From: an uncultured Planktomarina sp.
GTDB lineage: Bacteria > Pseudomonadota > Alphaproteobacteria > Rhodobacterales > Rhodobacteraceae
NCBI GenBank assembly: GCA_943788425.1
Contig: CALSQF010000008.1
Coordinates: 62,001-126,000, forward strand
Reading direction: 5' to 3'
Length of the DNA stretch: 64,000 nt
This document shows, piece after piece, positions 9,443-18,299 of this stretch (positions within the stretch are counted from its first letter, which is position 1; every line of letters begins with the position of its first letter). Made by a program: the position numbers and the translations under genes. The notes beneath the pieces were generated by a model that saw only the letters and a list, made by a program, of their open reading frames with translations, was not told where the DNA came from and ran no database searches.

Positions 9443-9614
9443 GATATATCCCTGCCAATTATGAGTGAAACCACTTTACGAAAAACGGCCAACCGATCAA
9501 CTAAAAAGTCTCATTACATGCCGTTTGAGAAAAAGCTGGTCTTGGGCTGCAAACTCCGAATTGAAATTCACACACGCCTGTGGCAGCACAGTACAAACGA
9601 AAAGGATCTCAACC

Positions 9615-10427
9615 ATGCCCCATCCTCTGCTCACTCAAGGCGATATCGACGCCTTTCAGCGCGATGGTGTCGTCTTGGTCAAAGGCCTGTTTGCCGATCA
9701 TGTAGAGACATTGCGAGCGGGCATTGCGCGCAACATGAACGCGCCGGGCCCCTATGCTGCAGAAAATTTGAAATCCGACGAAGTGGGGCGGTTTTTCGAT
9801 GATTATTGCAATTGGACCCGCATTCCAGAATTTGAAACTGTCCTGCGCGAAAGTCCCGCGGCAGCTGTGGCCGCAGACCTTATGAGCACGCAGCGAGTAC
9901 AAATGTTTCACGACCATATTTTAGTAAAAGAACCTGGCACATCCAAAGCCACTCCTTGGCATCAAGACGGGCCCTATTATTTTGTCGACGGCCAACAAAA
10001 TGTGAGTTTTTGGAGCCCGCTGGATCCCGTGACAGAAGCCTCGCTCCGCTGCGTTGCCGGCAGTCACAAATGGGCCAAACCAGTCCTGCCAACCCGCTGG
10101 CTGGCCGAGGAGAGTTTTTACCCCAATCAGGAAGACTATATGCCTGTGCCAGACCCCGAGGCGGAAGGCATGGAAATCCGCGAATGGGCGATGGAGCCCG
10201 GTGATGCGGTAGCCTTTAACTTTGGTATTTTGCATGGCGCACGCGGAAATGAAAGCAACCAGCGCCGCCGGGCCTTCTCTTTGCGGCTCATGGGCGATGA
10301 TGCGCGCTATGTTGAGCGCCCTGGCCCGACTTCCCCGCCCTTCCCGGGTCACGCGATGAAGCCCGGCCAGATTTTGCGCGAAGATTGGTTCCCAGTGATT
10401 TATGACCGCAACGCCTCATACGCCTGA
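9615..10427 (+). CDS. Phytanoyl-CoA dioxygenase (PhyH) family Fe(II)/2-oxoglutarate oxygenase
   Basis: This 270-residue protein has the facial triad of the family: H116-x-D118 in WHQDGPYY and distal H207 in ILHGARGN, with arginines near 217-219 placed to hold 2-oxoglutarate. Such enzymes hydroxylate small molecules while converting 2-oxoglutarate to succinate; bacterial members act on ectoine, amino acids, phosphonates and alkyl chains. The start at 9615 has AAAGGA eight bases upstream; a longer reading frame beginning at 9465 lacks such a site. The gene stands alone, divergent from the TRAP operon and convergent with paaE. Substrate unknown. Confidence 0.87.
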   Translation: MPHPLLTQGDIDAFQRDGVVLVKGLFADHVETLRAGIARNMNAPGPYAAENLKSDEVGRFFDDYCNWTRIPEFETVLRESPAAAVAADLMSTQRVQMFHDHILVKEPGTSKATPWHQDGPYYFVDGQQNVSFWSPLDPVTEASLRCVAGSHKWAKPVLPTRWLAEESFYPNQEDYMPVPDPEAEGMEIREWAMEPGDAVAFNFGILHGARGNESNQRRRAFSLRLMGDDARYVERPGPTSPPFPGHAMKPGQILREDWFPVIYDRNASYA

Positions 10428-10446
10428 CGCGAGATGAAACCAATAT

Positions 10447-11514
10447 TTAGACCGCGTCGAAGTCTAAAACCACCAGCTCTGACCGCGGTTTAAATTGACA
10501 GGCCAAAACATAGCCCTGTTCAACTTCCCAGGGCTCGAGAGAGAAGTTTTGTGCCATCTCCCCCTCTCCTTGGCTCAACTTACAGCGGCAGGTCGCGCAC
10601 ATGCCATTGGCGCAAGAATAGGGCAGCTCAAGCCCAGAATGGCTGGCCGCATCCAGCAGCATGTCGCCCGCCTCCATGGCAAATCCCCGCCGCGCACCAT
10701 CCAGCACAACCTCAACCCGCGCACCGCGCGCAACGGAAGGCTTTTTTGCAGCGCTGGCAATCGGCAGCGGGCTTGACGGGGTAAAGAGCTCAAATTTGAT
10801 CCGTTCTGGCGGCACGCCCAACACTGTCAAAGCCTCAGACGCCGCCGTAATCATCGGCTGTGGACCGCAAATATAGATTGCGTCATAATCCATTGGGGAA
10901 ATAAGGCCACGCGTGGCCATGGTACTGAGTTTCTCCGCATCCATGCGCCCGTTAAAAAGAGCCACATCTTGCGCTTCTTCATCCATGACATGCGTCATCA
11001 GAAACCGTGTGAGATACCTGTCCTTCAGATCATCAAAGGCTTGACGAAACATAATGCTTTCGGTGTTGCGATTGGCGTAACACAGGGTCACCGTGCTATC
11101 AACTTCGCCCTCCAACACGGATTGCGCAATCGATTTGATCGGCGTGACGCCTGAGCCTGCGGCCAAGAGCAAATAATTGTGCCGCCCACCAATCGGCGCC
11201 GTGAACCGCCCCTGCGGTGGCATAACCTGCAGCACATCCGCCGGCTTAAGACCCAAAGCAAAACTGGAAAATGCGCCGCCTTCGATCCGTTTAATCCCAA
11301 CCGAAAGCTGCGGTGCGCCCAATGGAGAGCAAATTGAATAAGATCGCCGTAAGTCCTGCCCATCCACCACAGCCCGAAGGGTTAAATACTGCCCAGGCTC
11401 AAAAACAAAATTAGACGCCAAGGCCGGTGGGATGTCAAAACTGAGCTCGACAGAACTGGCAGTATCGACGCGCACGGCGCTGATGGTCAAATCATGAAAT
11501 CTCAGTTTGGCCAT
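10447..11514 (-). CDS. paaE: Phenylacetyl-CoA epoxidase reductase subunit PaaE
   Basis: This 355-residue flavin reductase supplies electrons to the PaaABC diiron oxygenase. The FAD domain has RSYS at 57-60, the NAD(P)H domain has GSGVTP at 120-125, and the C-terminal plant-type [2Fe-2S] domain has cysteines 301, 306, 309 and 339. This FNR-then-ferredoxin order is characteristic of PaaE. It is the last gene of paaABCDE, 12 bp after paaD. A convergent phyH-type gene ends 19 bp beyond its stop; no clear terminator was seen between them. Confidence 0.95.
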   Translation of the reverse strand: MAKLRFHDLTISAVRVDTASSVELSFDIPPALASNFVFEPGQYLTLRAVVDGQDLRRSYSICSPLGAPQLSVGIKRIEGGAFSSFALGLKPADVLQVMPPQGRFTAPIGGRHNYLLLAAGSGVTPIKSIAQSVLEGEVDSTVTLCYANRNTESIMFRQAFDDLKDRYLTRFLMTHVMDEEAQDVALFNGRMDAEKLSTMATRGLISPMDYDAIYICGPQPMITAASEALTVLGVPPERIKFELFTPSSPLPIASAAKKPSVARGARVEVVLDGARRGFAMEAGDMLLDAASHSGLELPYSCANGMCATCRCKLSQGEGEMAQNFSLEPWEVEQGYVLACQFKPRSELVVLDFDAV

Positions 11515-11526
11515 TATAGCCTCTCC

Positions 11527-12015
11527 TCAAATACATTTGAAATAATCGAACGGCTCATGACAGGCATTGCAGCTATACTGGGCCTTGCAGGCCGTTGAGC
11601 CAAATTCGGACAACTTGGACGTATCCACTGCCGCGCAGCGCGGGCAGGCCACGGTGATCTCGCCAAAGAGCGCGCGTTTCGATGAAGAGCCACCGACAGG
11701 CGGCGCAATTCCATAGGCGCGAAGTTTTTCTCGCCCCTCCTCGGTGATCCAATCCGTGGTCCAAGCCGGTGCGAGAACCCGCTCAATCACCGGATCAAAA
11801 CCGGCCTGGCGCAGTGCCGCTTCGATGGCCAATTCAATCGCCAAGACCGCCGGGCATCCCGAATAGGTGGGGGTGACCTGCGCAACAGCTCGGCCTTGAT
11901 CATCAATGTCAACAGCACGCAAAATGCCCAAGTCGGCCACGGTAACCGCAGGTACCTCGGGATCCAACACAGCCGCTGCCGCCTCCCATGCGCGGCGGGC
12001 CTGGAACGCTACCAT
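11527..12015 (-). CDS. paaD: Phenylacetate pathway iron-sulfur assembly factor PaaD
   Basis: This 162-residue protein combines an N-terminal DUF59/MIP18-like domain (LDPEVPAVTVADLGILRAV) with a C-terminal cysteine-rich tail containing CPRC and CNAC pairs. PaaD is needed for an active phenylacetyl-CoA epoxidase, probably in maturation of the iron-sulfur cluster of PaaE. Its start overlaps the end of paaC by 7 bp, which indicates coupled translation. Confidence 0.93.
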   Translation of the reverse strand: MVAFQARRAWEAAAAVLDPEVPAVTVADLGILRAVDIDDQGRAVAQVTPTYSGCPAVLAIELAIEAALRQAGFDPVIERVLAPAWTTDWITEEGREKLRAYGIAPPVGGSSSKRALFGEITVACPRCAAVDTSKLSEFGSTACKAQYSCNACHEPFDYFKCI

Positions 12016-12761
12016 GTCATATCCGGAAAACTGCGCTGCATAAATTGCAACTGCGCCAAAAGATGGCCCATGGCTTCCGTGTGCAGCCCCCTGCGCCCCC
12101 CCTTTTGCGCATAGACCGCTTGTGGCAGGGCCAGTTTGGCCGCCGCGAACACCTGCTCAACATCCGCCTGCCAGGCAGGTTGCAAAGTTTGGATCTGTGG
12201 CAATACTCCAGCCGCAACAGCGCCGCCGGCTTCAGGGTCTGCTATAAAAAATTCGCCCGTATAGGGCGCCAAAAGCGTCACAGCCTCATGCATCCGCACC
12301 GCACTTTCATCGGTTCCATCCCCCAAGCGGATCACCCATTCCGCACAGTGGCGGCGGTGATACTGCGCCTCTTTCACGGCCTTGGCGGCAATCGCTGCGA
12401 GGGTGGTATCGGTTGAGCACTCAACCTTCTGCCAAAACAAATGCATGAAAGTGGCAAAGTAAAATTGCCGCAACATGGTCTGGGCAAAATCACCATTGGG
12501 CAGCTCGCAAATCAATAGATTTCGATAGGCACGCTCCAATCTGCCAAAGGCCAAAGTATCCTCGTCGCGCCCCGCACCTTCCAATTCACCGGCATAGGTA
12601 TAAAGCCCGCGCGCCTGCCCAATCAGATCCAGTGCAATATTGGGCATGGCCAGATCTTCCTCGAGCATCGGCGCATGGCCGCACCATTCCGACAACCGGT
12701 GCCCTAATATGAGGTGATCATCCGCCAAGCCGATCAAGGCTGCAACCAATGCGGTCGACAT
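12009..12761 (-). CDS. paaC: Phenylacetyl-CoA epoxidase structural subunit PaaC
   Basis: This 250-residue ferritin-fold protein is the non-catalytic partner of PaaA and forms the PaaA2C2 core that epoxidises phenylacetyl-CoA. The N-terminal LADDHLILGHRLSEWCGHAP and the KEAQYHRRHCAEWVIRLGDG segment are family-typical. The gene overlaps paaB by one base and paaD by seven. Confidence 0.95.
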   Translation of the reverse strand: MSTALVAALIGLADDHLILGHRLSEWCGHAPMLEEDLAMPNIALDLIGQARGLYTYAGELEGAGRDEDTLAFGRLERAYRNLLICELPNGDFAQTMLRQFYFATFMHLFWQKVECSTDTTLAAIAAKAVKEAQYHRRHCAEWVIRLGDGTDESAVRMHEAVTLLAPYTGEFFIADPEAGGAVAAGVLPQIQTLQPAWQADVEQVFAAAKLALPQAVYAQKGGRRGLHTEAMGHLLAQLQFMQRSFPDMTW

Positions 12762-13051
12762 TACATATGCCCCACATCATCTGGAATGTTGTAAAAACTG
12801 GGGTGGCGGTAAATTTTATCATCGGCAGGATCAAACAGCAGATCACGATCTTGCGGATCAGAGGCGACAATCTGTGCCGACGGAATAACCCAGACCGACA
12901 GCCCCTCGCCGCGGCGGGTATAGACGTCCCGCGCCGCTTGCAATGCCATTTCAGCATCCGCCGCATGCAGCGAACCGCAGTGACGATGCGCCAGCCCATT
13001 GCGCGGGCGGATAAACACTTCCCAAAGCGGTATTTCTTCGGCTTCGCTCAT
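12761..13051 (-). CDS. paaB: Phenylacetyl-CoA epoxidase subunit PaaB
   Basis: This 96-residue subunit bridges PaaAC dimers and is needed for activity. The opening IPLWEVFIRPRNGLAHRHCG and the block ARDVYTRRGEGLSVWVIPS match the family closely. It lies 19 bp after paaA and overlaps paaC by one base. Confidence 0.96.
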   Translation of the reverse strand: MSEAEEIPLWEVFIRPRNGLAHRHCGSLHAADAEMALQAARDVYTRRGEGLSVWVIPSAQIVASDPQDRDLLFDPADDKIYRHPSFYNIPDDVGHM

Positions 13052-13070
13052 CTGGTCGCCTCCTCTTGCC

Positions 13071-14063
13071 TCACTCGGCAGCTATGGCTGCGGTGTGTCG
13101 CGCGGCACGTTTCTTGGCATGGGCAAGCGCCGCCTCACGAACCCAAGCCCCCTCTTCCCAAGCCTTTTTGCGCGCCGCCACACGGGCTTTGTTCAGCGGA
13201 CCATGCCCTTTGACCACAGCCCAAAACTCGTCCCAATCAATTTCGCCATAGTCATAGCGCCCCTCCACCTCATTCCAAGCCAGCGCCGGATCTGGCAAGG
13301 ACAAGCCCAAACGCTGCGCCTGAGGCACGGTGGCATCAACAAATTTCTGCCGCAGCTCATCATTGGTAAACCGCTTAATTTTCCAGCGTGTCGATTGATC
13401 TGAATGCTCACTTTCCCCATCAGGCGGGCCAAACATCATCAATGAGGGCCACCACCAGCGATTCAACGCATCCTGCGCCATCTCCTTTTGCGCCGGGCTG
13501 CCTTCGGCCAATTTTAGCATGATCTCATAGCCCTGCCGTTGGTGAAAACTCTCTTCCTTGCAGACGCGGATCATTGCCCGTGCATATGGTCCATAAGAGC
13601 AGCGACACAAAGGAACTTGGTTCATAATCGCCGCCCCATCCACAAGCCAACCAATGGCGCCAATATCGGCCCAGGTCTGGGTCGGGTAATTGAATATAGA
13701 GGAATATTTTGCTTTTCCAGACACTAATTCTTCGGTCATCTGTTTGCGGCTGACCCCGAGGGTTTCAGCGGCGGAATAGAGATATAAGCCATGCCCACCT
13801 TCATCTTGCACCTTGGCCAAAAGCGCCGCCTTGCGCCGCAAAGTCGGTGCGCGGGTGATCCAATTGCCCTCCGGCAACATGCCGACGATTTCTGAATGCG
13901 CGTGCTGCCCAATCTGACGAATCAGGGTGTTACGATAAGCCGCTGGCATGGGGTCATTCGGCTCTATTTTTTCATCCGCATCAATGCGGGCTTGGAAGGC
14001 CGCCAAAAACTCTGGCGTTTCAGTGGTCTGCTCGCCAGATCCAATCAATCCTTGTGAATACAT
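13071..14063 (-). CDS. paaA: Phenylacetyl-CoA epoxidase catalytic subunit PaaA
   Basis: This 330-residue diiron oxygenase converts phenylacetyl-CoA to its ring 1,2-epoxide. Carboxylate/histidine iron-binding helices are visible as DEGGHGLY and [11 protein letters not shown]. The start at 14063 is chosen because GGGAGAGA lies five bases upstream; a further in-frame ATG at 14084 lacks one. It heads paaABCDE. The 52-bp gap to paaX is AT-rich and holds an imperfect palindrome that may be an operator. Confidence 0.96.
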   Translation of the reverse strand: MYSQGLIGSGEQTTETPEFLAAFQARIDADEKIEPNDPMPAAYRNTLIRQIGQHAHSEIVGMLPEGNWITRAPTLRRKAALLAKVQDEGGHGLYLYSAAETLGVSRKQMTEELVSGKAKYSSIFNYPTQTWADIGAIGWLVDGAAIMNQVPLCRCSYGPYARAMIRVCKEESFHQRQGYEIMLKLAEGSPAQKEMAQDALNRWWWPSLMMFGPPDGESEHSDQSTRWKIKRFTNDELRQKFVDATVPQAQRLGLSLPDPALAWNEVEGRYDYGEIDWDEFWAVVKGHGPLNKARVAARKKAWEEGAWVREAALAHAKKRAARHTAAIAAE

Positions 14064-14098
14064 CCGTTCTCTCCCAGCAATCACTGGATTGCCTTATA

Positions 14099-14132
14099 TT
14101 ACGAAAATCTATAAATCAATAGTATTTTGTAA
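14099..14132. promoter_or_regulatory. AT-rich imperfect palindrome between paaX and paaA
   Basis: The arms TTACGAAAAT (14099-14108) and ATTTTGTAA (14124-14132) are near reverse complements and flank the paaX stop codon. The site lies 36-69 bp before the paaA start, so it is well placed for promoter or repressor binding. PaaX or PaaR binding is a guess; the arms do not match the PaaR-like palindrome at 17018. Confidence 0.35.
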
Positions 14133-14937
14133 CACAACTGAAGCGGGTGGCACAATCGGGTGCCCCACCGCTCAGCTGCACCAATTGCGGATAGATGCGG
14201 GCCAGCGCGCGATGCGCACGCGCCAAAGGCCAATCATCTAGCGGTGCCTCAATGGTGGGATACCGCAACACCAAGCGGCGCCAATAATGCACAAGCAACA
14301 GCCGGGTTAATCGGGCCTGCAGGGTCGTCATGATAGGCCCGTCAAGAGCGTCACACAGGCGCAGGATCAAACCGCAGCTCTCAGCACTCAAGGCGGGAAA
14401 CACCTGGGAGCACGCCCAATCTGGAAAGACTGACGGCGCGCTGTCAAATACCACAAGTCTTTGGAGCCAAGGCTTCAATCCCTCGGGCATAGCCGCCCTT
14501 GGCCAACAGACAAGCCGGGCCCTAAAAATCAACGGCGGATCGGCCGCGCTGTCTTTTTGCAACTGGGCTAAATCGCCATCTGGACCGATCAAACCATAGC
14601 ACCACTGTGCAATATCTTGAGGCGCCGCATAAATCCTACGCGCGGCCCAGTGATACTGCTCGAGACCTGCGTTTGAGAACCGATAAAATGCTTGCCGCCC
14701 CACGCGCCGTCCCGAGACCAACCCGTCTCTTGAAAGGCGAGACATGGCGGTGCGCACCGCTTGCGGCTCAATCTCAAGCGCCGCGCAAAGCTCTAGCAGC
14801 GCGGACATCGAGATTTCACCCCCCTCCGGTTCCGCCAATTCGCCCAAAATCGTGACAATCACAGACCATACACGCAACCGACCCTGAGCGTGCAGATGTT
14901 CAATCAATTGGGCAAGAGGCGCAGGTTGCTCTGTCAT
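14116..14937 (-). CDS. paaX: Phenylacetate-responsive transcriptional regulator, PaaX family
   Basis: This 273-residue protein has an N-terminal winged-helix domain (VWSVIVTILGELAEPEGGE through QAVRTAMSRLSRDGLVSGRR) followed by the PaaX effector region. PaaX proteins repress paa genes until phenylacetyl-CoA accumulates. It sits between paaZ (4-bp overlap) and paaA on the same strand, so it may be transcribed with either. It is slightly shorter than the enterobacterial protein but appears complete. A second probable regulator, a TetR protein, is encoded at the end of the divergent paa operon. Confidence 0.9.
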   Translation of the reverse strand: MTEQPAPLAQLIEHLHAQGRLRVWSVIVTILGELAEPEGGEISMSALLELCAALEIEPQAVRTAMSRLSRDGLVSGRRVGRQAFYRFSNAGLEQYHWAARRIYAAPQDIAQWCYGLIGPDGDLAQLQKDSAADPPLIFRARLVCWPRAAMPEGLKPWLQRLVVFDSAPSVFPDWACSQVFPALSAESCGLILRLCDALDGPIMTTLQARLTRLLLVHYWRRLVLRYPTIEAPLDDWPLARAHRALARIYPQLVQLSGGAPDCATRFSCVTKYY

Positions 14938-16985
14938 GCCCCTTTGGTTTCACCATATGAATTCATGGTCAACAATTCATATTCTGCCACCAAATCGCGT
15001 TCTTGGTTGCGCAGGGCCACATGCCAGCGCACTTCACCATAGGCATCGGTGCGGCGCGTCTTGCGCTTGACTGTAAGCTGCACAGAGATGCAGTCTCCCG
15101 CCACAACCGGCTTTTGAAACGACAGCCCATTGAGCCCCGTATTCGCCAGCACGGGCCCAGGACTTGGCTCCACAAAAAGACCTGCGGCAAAACTCAGCAA
15201 CAAATACCCATGCGCAACGCGATCTGGAAAAAATGGATTGGCCTTGGCAGCCTCTGCGTCCATATGCGCGTAAAACCGATCCCCGGTAAATTCAGCAAAA
15301 CGCTCAATATCTGCCAGCGTGACCTCACGCGCATCGGTGTGCAGAGTCTCGCCGATCTGAAGCGCATTAAAACTGCGTGTAAACGGATGCGCGGGCCCCA
15401 CCTGCTCTGCCGCTCCTGTCACCCACATTCCAGTGATGGCTGAAAGCATATCCGGGCTGCCTTGAATGGCGCTGCGTTGCATAAAGTGTTTCACCCCACG
15501 CAAACCGCCCAATTCCTCTGAGCCTCCCGCCCGGCCTGGTCCGCCGTGCACCATATGCGGCAGGGGGGCGCCATGTCCTGTACTCTCGGCCTGAGATATC
15601 CGGTCATTGAAATAAAGGCGCCCATGAAACGCCGCTGCCCCCAAAACAACCTGCCGTGCCACCTGTGGATCATGTGTGATGACAGAGGCCACCAGCGAGC
15701 CGCCACCTTTGTTCAGCAAGGAAATTGCATGGGGCACATCGCGATAAGCCATAACCGTGGAGACCGGGCCAAAGGCCTCAATCTCATGAACGGTCTTGGC
15801 GGCATCAGGATCTGGACAGTTGAGCAGCACAGGCGACATAAAAGCCCCCTCTTTGGCATCGGCCCCGCTGACCACGCAGTGCTGCGCATCGCCGAATATA
15901 ACATCGCATTCCCCCGCCAGAAGCTGTAATTTGCCCCGCACATCCTCGCGTTGCGCCTGAGAGACCAAGGCGCCCATCTGCGTCTCTTTCTGAGCCGGAT
16001 GGCCAATTTGCGTGGCCGCCAGCCGCTCTGACACTGCGGCAGTCACCGCCTGCAAATGGGCCTCTGGCACCATAATGCGTCGAATAGCGGTGCATTTTTG
16101 CCCCGCTTTCGTGGTCATTTCACGGTGCACCTCGGTGATGAAGAGATCAAATTCCGTAGACCCAGGCTCTATATCCGGCCCCAGCACAGAACCATTCAAA
16201 CTGTCTTGTTCCGCAGTGAAGCGCACGGCGTTTTGCAAAAGTGATGGCCGGCTGCGCAGTGCCATGGCTGTGGCAGCGCTGCCGGTGAACCCCACAGTGT
16301 CTTGCGCGTCCAGACAGTCCAAAAGATCCCCCGTGGCGCCCATAATCAGCTGAAGCGCGCCGTCGGGCAAAATTCCACTATCTGCGATCAACCGCACCAC
16401 GGCCTGTGTCAGATAGCCCGTGTCACTGGCCGGTTTGACCAAACTGGGCACCCCAGCCAAAAGACTGGGAGCAAGCTTTTCCAACATGCCCCATACCGGA
16501 AAGTTGAACGCATTAATCTGCAATGAAATCCCTTGGCGCGGTGTCAAAACATGCTGGCCAAGAAAGCTGCCGTCGCGGCTGAGCACCTCCAGCTCGCCAT
16601 CGGGCAGAACAAACCCCTCGGGCATTTCCCGGCGCCCTTTGGACGCATAGACCAACAAGGTGCCAATGCCCCCGTCAATATCAATCTGACTGTCCGCAAG
16701 CGTGGCGCCAGTAAGGAAAGACAAGTCATAGAGCGCTTTGCGATGGGCCTTCAGATGCAAGGCGAGGGCTTTGAGCATGCGCGCACGGTCGTGAAAATTC
16801 AATGCGCGCAGAGCCGGCCCCCCGTGGCTTTTGGCATAGTCCCGCATGGCCGCCACATCTGGCACCCCGCCCAGAACGCCGAGGGTCTCACCGGTGACCG
16901 CTGAGCGAACCTGCCGCCCGCTGCTGTCTGAACGGAGCCAGTGCCCCATAGCATAGCTTGAAAAATGATCTTGATCCAACACCGG
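14934..16985 (-). CDS. paaZ: Bifunctional oxepin-CoA hydrolase / semialdehyde dehydrogenase PaaZ
   Basis: This 683-residue fusion cleaves the oxepin-CoA ring and oxidises the resulting aldehyde. Residues 1 to about 525 form an aldehyde dehydrogenase with catalytic E259 and C298 ([10 protein letters not shown]). The C-terminal MaoC/hot-dog hydratase carries FTGDRFYAH and [10 protein letters not shown]. The GTG at 16985 is preferred because AGAGGT lies six bases upstream; an in-frame TTG at 17000 has no such site. Its product goes to PaaJ. It is divergent from paaG, sharing a control region with a TetR-type palindrome. Confidence 0.94.
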   Translation of the reverse strand, partial: PVLDQDHFSSYAMGHWLRSDSSGRQVRSAVTGETLGVLGGVPDVAAMRDYAKSHGGPALRALNFHDRARMLKALALHLKAHRKALYDLSFLTGATLADSQIDIDGGIGTLLVYASKGRREMPEGFVLPDGELEVLSRDGSFLGQHVLTPRQGISLQINAFNFPVWGMLEKLAPSLLAGVPSLVKPASDTGYLTQAVVRLIADSGILPDGALQLIMGATGDLLDCLDAQDTVGFTGSAATAMALRSRPSLLQNAVRFTAEQDSLNGSVLGPDIEPGSTEFDLFITEVHREMTTKAGQKCTAIRRIMVPEAHLQAVTAAVSERLAATQIGHPAQKETQMGALVSQAQREDVRGKLQLLAGECDVIFGDAQHCVVSGADAKEGAFMSPVLLNCPDPDAAKTVHEIEAFGPVSTVMAYRDVPHAISLLNKGGGSLVASVITHDPQVARQVVLGAAAFHGRLYFNDRISQAESTGHGAPLPHMVHGGPGRAGGSEELGGLRGVKHFMQRSAIQGSPDMLSAITGMWVTGAAEQVGPAHPFTRSFNALQIGETLHTDAREVTLADIERFAEFTGDRFYAHMDAEAAKANPFFPDRVAHGYLLLSFAAGLFVEPSPGPVLANTGLNGLSFQKPVVAGDCISVQLTVKRKTRRTDAYGEVRWHVALRNQERDLVAEYELLTMNSYGETKGA

Positions 16986-17017
16986 CGCACCTCTGTTCAA
17001 AACTTGGAATATTAATT

Positions 17018-17033
17018 GACCAAGCGGTCGGTC
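17018..17033. promoter_or_regulatory. probable TetR-type (PaaR) operator between paaZ and paaG
   Basis: GACCAAGCGGTCGGTC is a 16-bp palindrome with two mismatches to the ideal GACCGACCGGTCGGTC. Palindromes of this kind are reported for PaaR-type TetR regulators of phenylacetate genes. It sits 33 bp before paaZ and 39 bp before paaG, so one bound protein could control both directions. Confidence 0.65.
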
Positions 17034-17071
17034 TATGCAAGTTATTTATATAACCCGCATTGGAGGTCCGC

Positions 17072-17857
17072 ATGTCCGACACGATCCTGACCCAACACAC
17101 CGACGGCTGGATGCAGATCACATTGAACCGACCCGATCGGCTCAACGCCTTTAATGACGAGATGCATGCCGCCCTCAGCGCGGCACTTGCAGAGGCAGAA
17201 AAGCCCGAGGTGCGCGCGCTATTGCTCACCGGTGCGGGGCGTGGATTTTGCGCCGGGCAAGATCTTGAGGGCCGCGATCCGCGCAGATTGGGCGGCCCCC
17301 CTGATCTGGGCCATACCCTGAGCACGCTTTACAATCCTCTGGTGCAGCGCCTACGCTCATTGGCCAAACCTGTCGTCTGCGCTGTCAATGGTGTCGCGGC
17401 GGGGGCAGGCGCCAATATTGTATTCGGCTGCGATATTGTCCTAGCAGCCACCACGGCAAAATTTGTACAAAGCTTTGCCAAAGTTGGGCTGATCCCTGAT
17501 GCGGGTGGCACCTATCATTTGACGCAAATCTTGGGACCGCTGCGCGCTAAAGCCTGGGCCATGACCGCCGCGCCAATCACTGCGCAAACCGCCCAAGACT
17601 GGGGATTGGTTTGGCAATGCTTCGAACCGGGCGCGCTTTTGGAGTCTGCACAGCAGTTGACCGCAGACCTGGCCAGAGGCGCGACCCTGGGTTTGGCACA
17701 GACCAAACATGCCATCCACAAAGCGGGGCAAATGGATCTCGAGGCGCATATGGCGCTTGAAGCGGAAATTCAGCGCGCCTGCGGCCAGTCGGCAGATTAC
17801 CTCGAAGGCGTTACAGCCTTCCTCGACAAGCGCCCCGCACAGTATTCAGGATCCTAA
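17072..17857 (+). CDS. paaG: 1,2-epoxyphenylacetyl-CoA isomerase PaaG (crotonase family)
   Basis: This 261-residue crotonase-fold enzyme isomerises the ring epoxide to oxepin-CoA. The oxyanion-hole segments GAGRGFCAGQDLEGRDP and NGVAAGAGANIVFGCD are typical of PaaG. The start at 17072 has GGAGGT five bases upstream. It heads the plus-strand operon paaG-I-J-K-R, and paaI follows after one base. A PaaF-type hydratase is possible from sequence class alone, but LEGRDP after the oxyanion segment and the position favour PaaG. Confidence 0.9.
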   Translation: MSDTILTQHTDGWMQITLNRPDRLNAFNDEMHAALSAALAEAEKPEVRALLLTGAGRGFCAGQDLEGRDPRRLGGPPDLGHTLSTLYNPLVQRLRSLAKPVVCAVNGVAAGAGANIVFGCDIVLAATTAKFVQSFAKVGLIPDAGGTYHLTQILGPLRAKAWAMTAAPITAQTAQDWGLVWQCFEPGALLESAQQLTADLARGATLGLAQTKHAIHKAGQMDLEAHMALEAEIQRACGQSADYLEGVTAFLDKRPAQYSGS

Positions 17858-17858
17858 A

Positions 17859-18299
17859 ATGCCCCTCACCGCGCAACAAATTGCTGAAAAATCATCCGCG
17901 GCCTTGGGTGCACATGATGCGGCCAGTCAAGCGCTGGGGTTGCGGGTCACCCATATCGCGCCCGGACAGGCCAATGTGACCATGCAGGTTAAAGAGCAGA
18001 TGCTCAACGGCCATGGGATTTGCCACGGCGGCTTAATCTTCACCCTGGCCGACACGGCCTTTGCCCACGCCTGCAACAGCTATAATCAACGGGTCGTGGC
18101 CCAGACCTGCTCCGTCAGCTTTCTGGCCCCCGGCCAGTTGGGCGATCAGCTCACCGCCGCGGCCCGCGAGCTGCACCGCGCCGGGCGCAGCGGCATTTAT
18201 GATATTGAAGTCACCCGCGCCACGGGCGAAGTGATTGCTCAGTTCCGGGGAAACTCCCGCAGCATCAAAGGTCAGCATTTTGAGGAGCCCCAACCATGA
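17859..18299 (+). CDS. paaI: Hydroxyphenylacetyl-CoA thioesterase PaaI
   Basis: This 146-residue hot-dog thioesterase has the NGHGICHGGLIFTLADTAFA motif of PaaI. It hydrolyses stalled or hydroxylated phenylacetyl-CoA side products and so relieves CoA trapping. The start is one base after the paaG stop and the end overlaps the paaJ start by 4 bp. Confidence 0.93.
   Translation: MPLTAQQIAEKSSAALGAHDAASQALGLRVTHIAPGQANVTMQVKEQMLNGHGICHGGLIFTLADTAFAHACNSYNQRVVAQTCSVSFLAPGQLGDQLTAAARELHRAGRSGIYDIEVTRATGEVIAQFRGNSRSIKGQHFEEPQP

Noticed and set aside
10447..11514. Reductase partner for the Rieske oxygenase at 5139
   Set aside because: Its domain order and position at the end of paaABCD identify it as PaaE.
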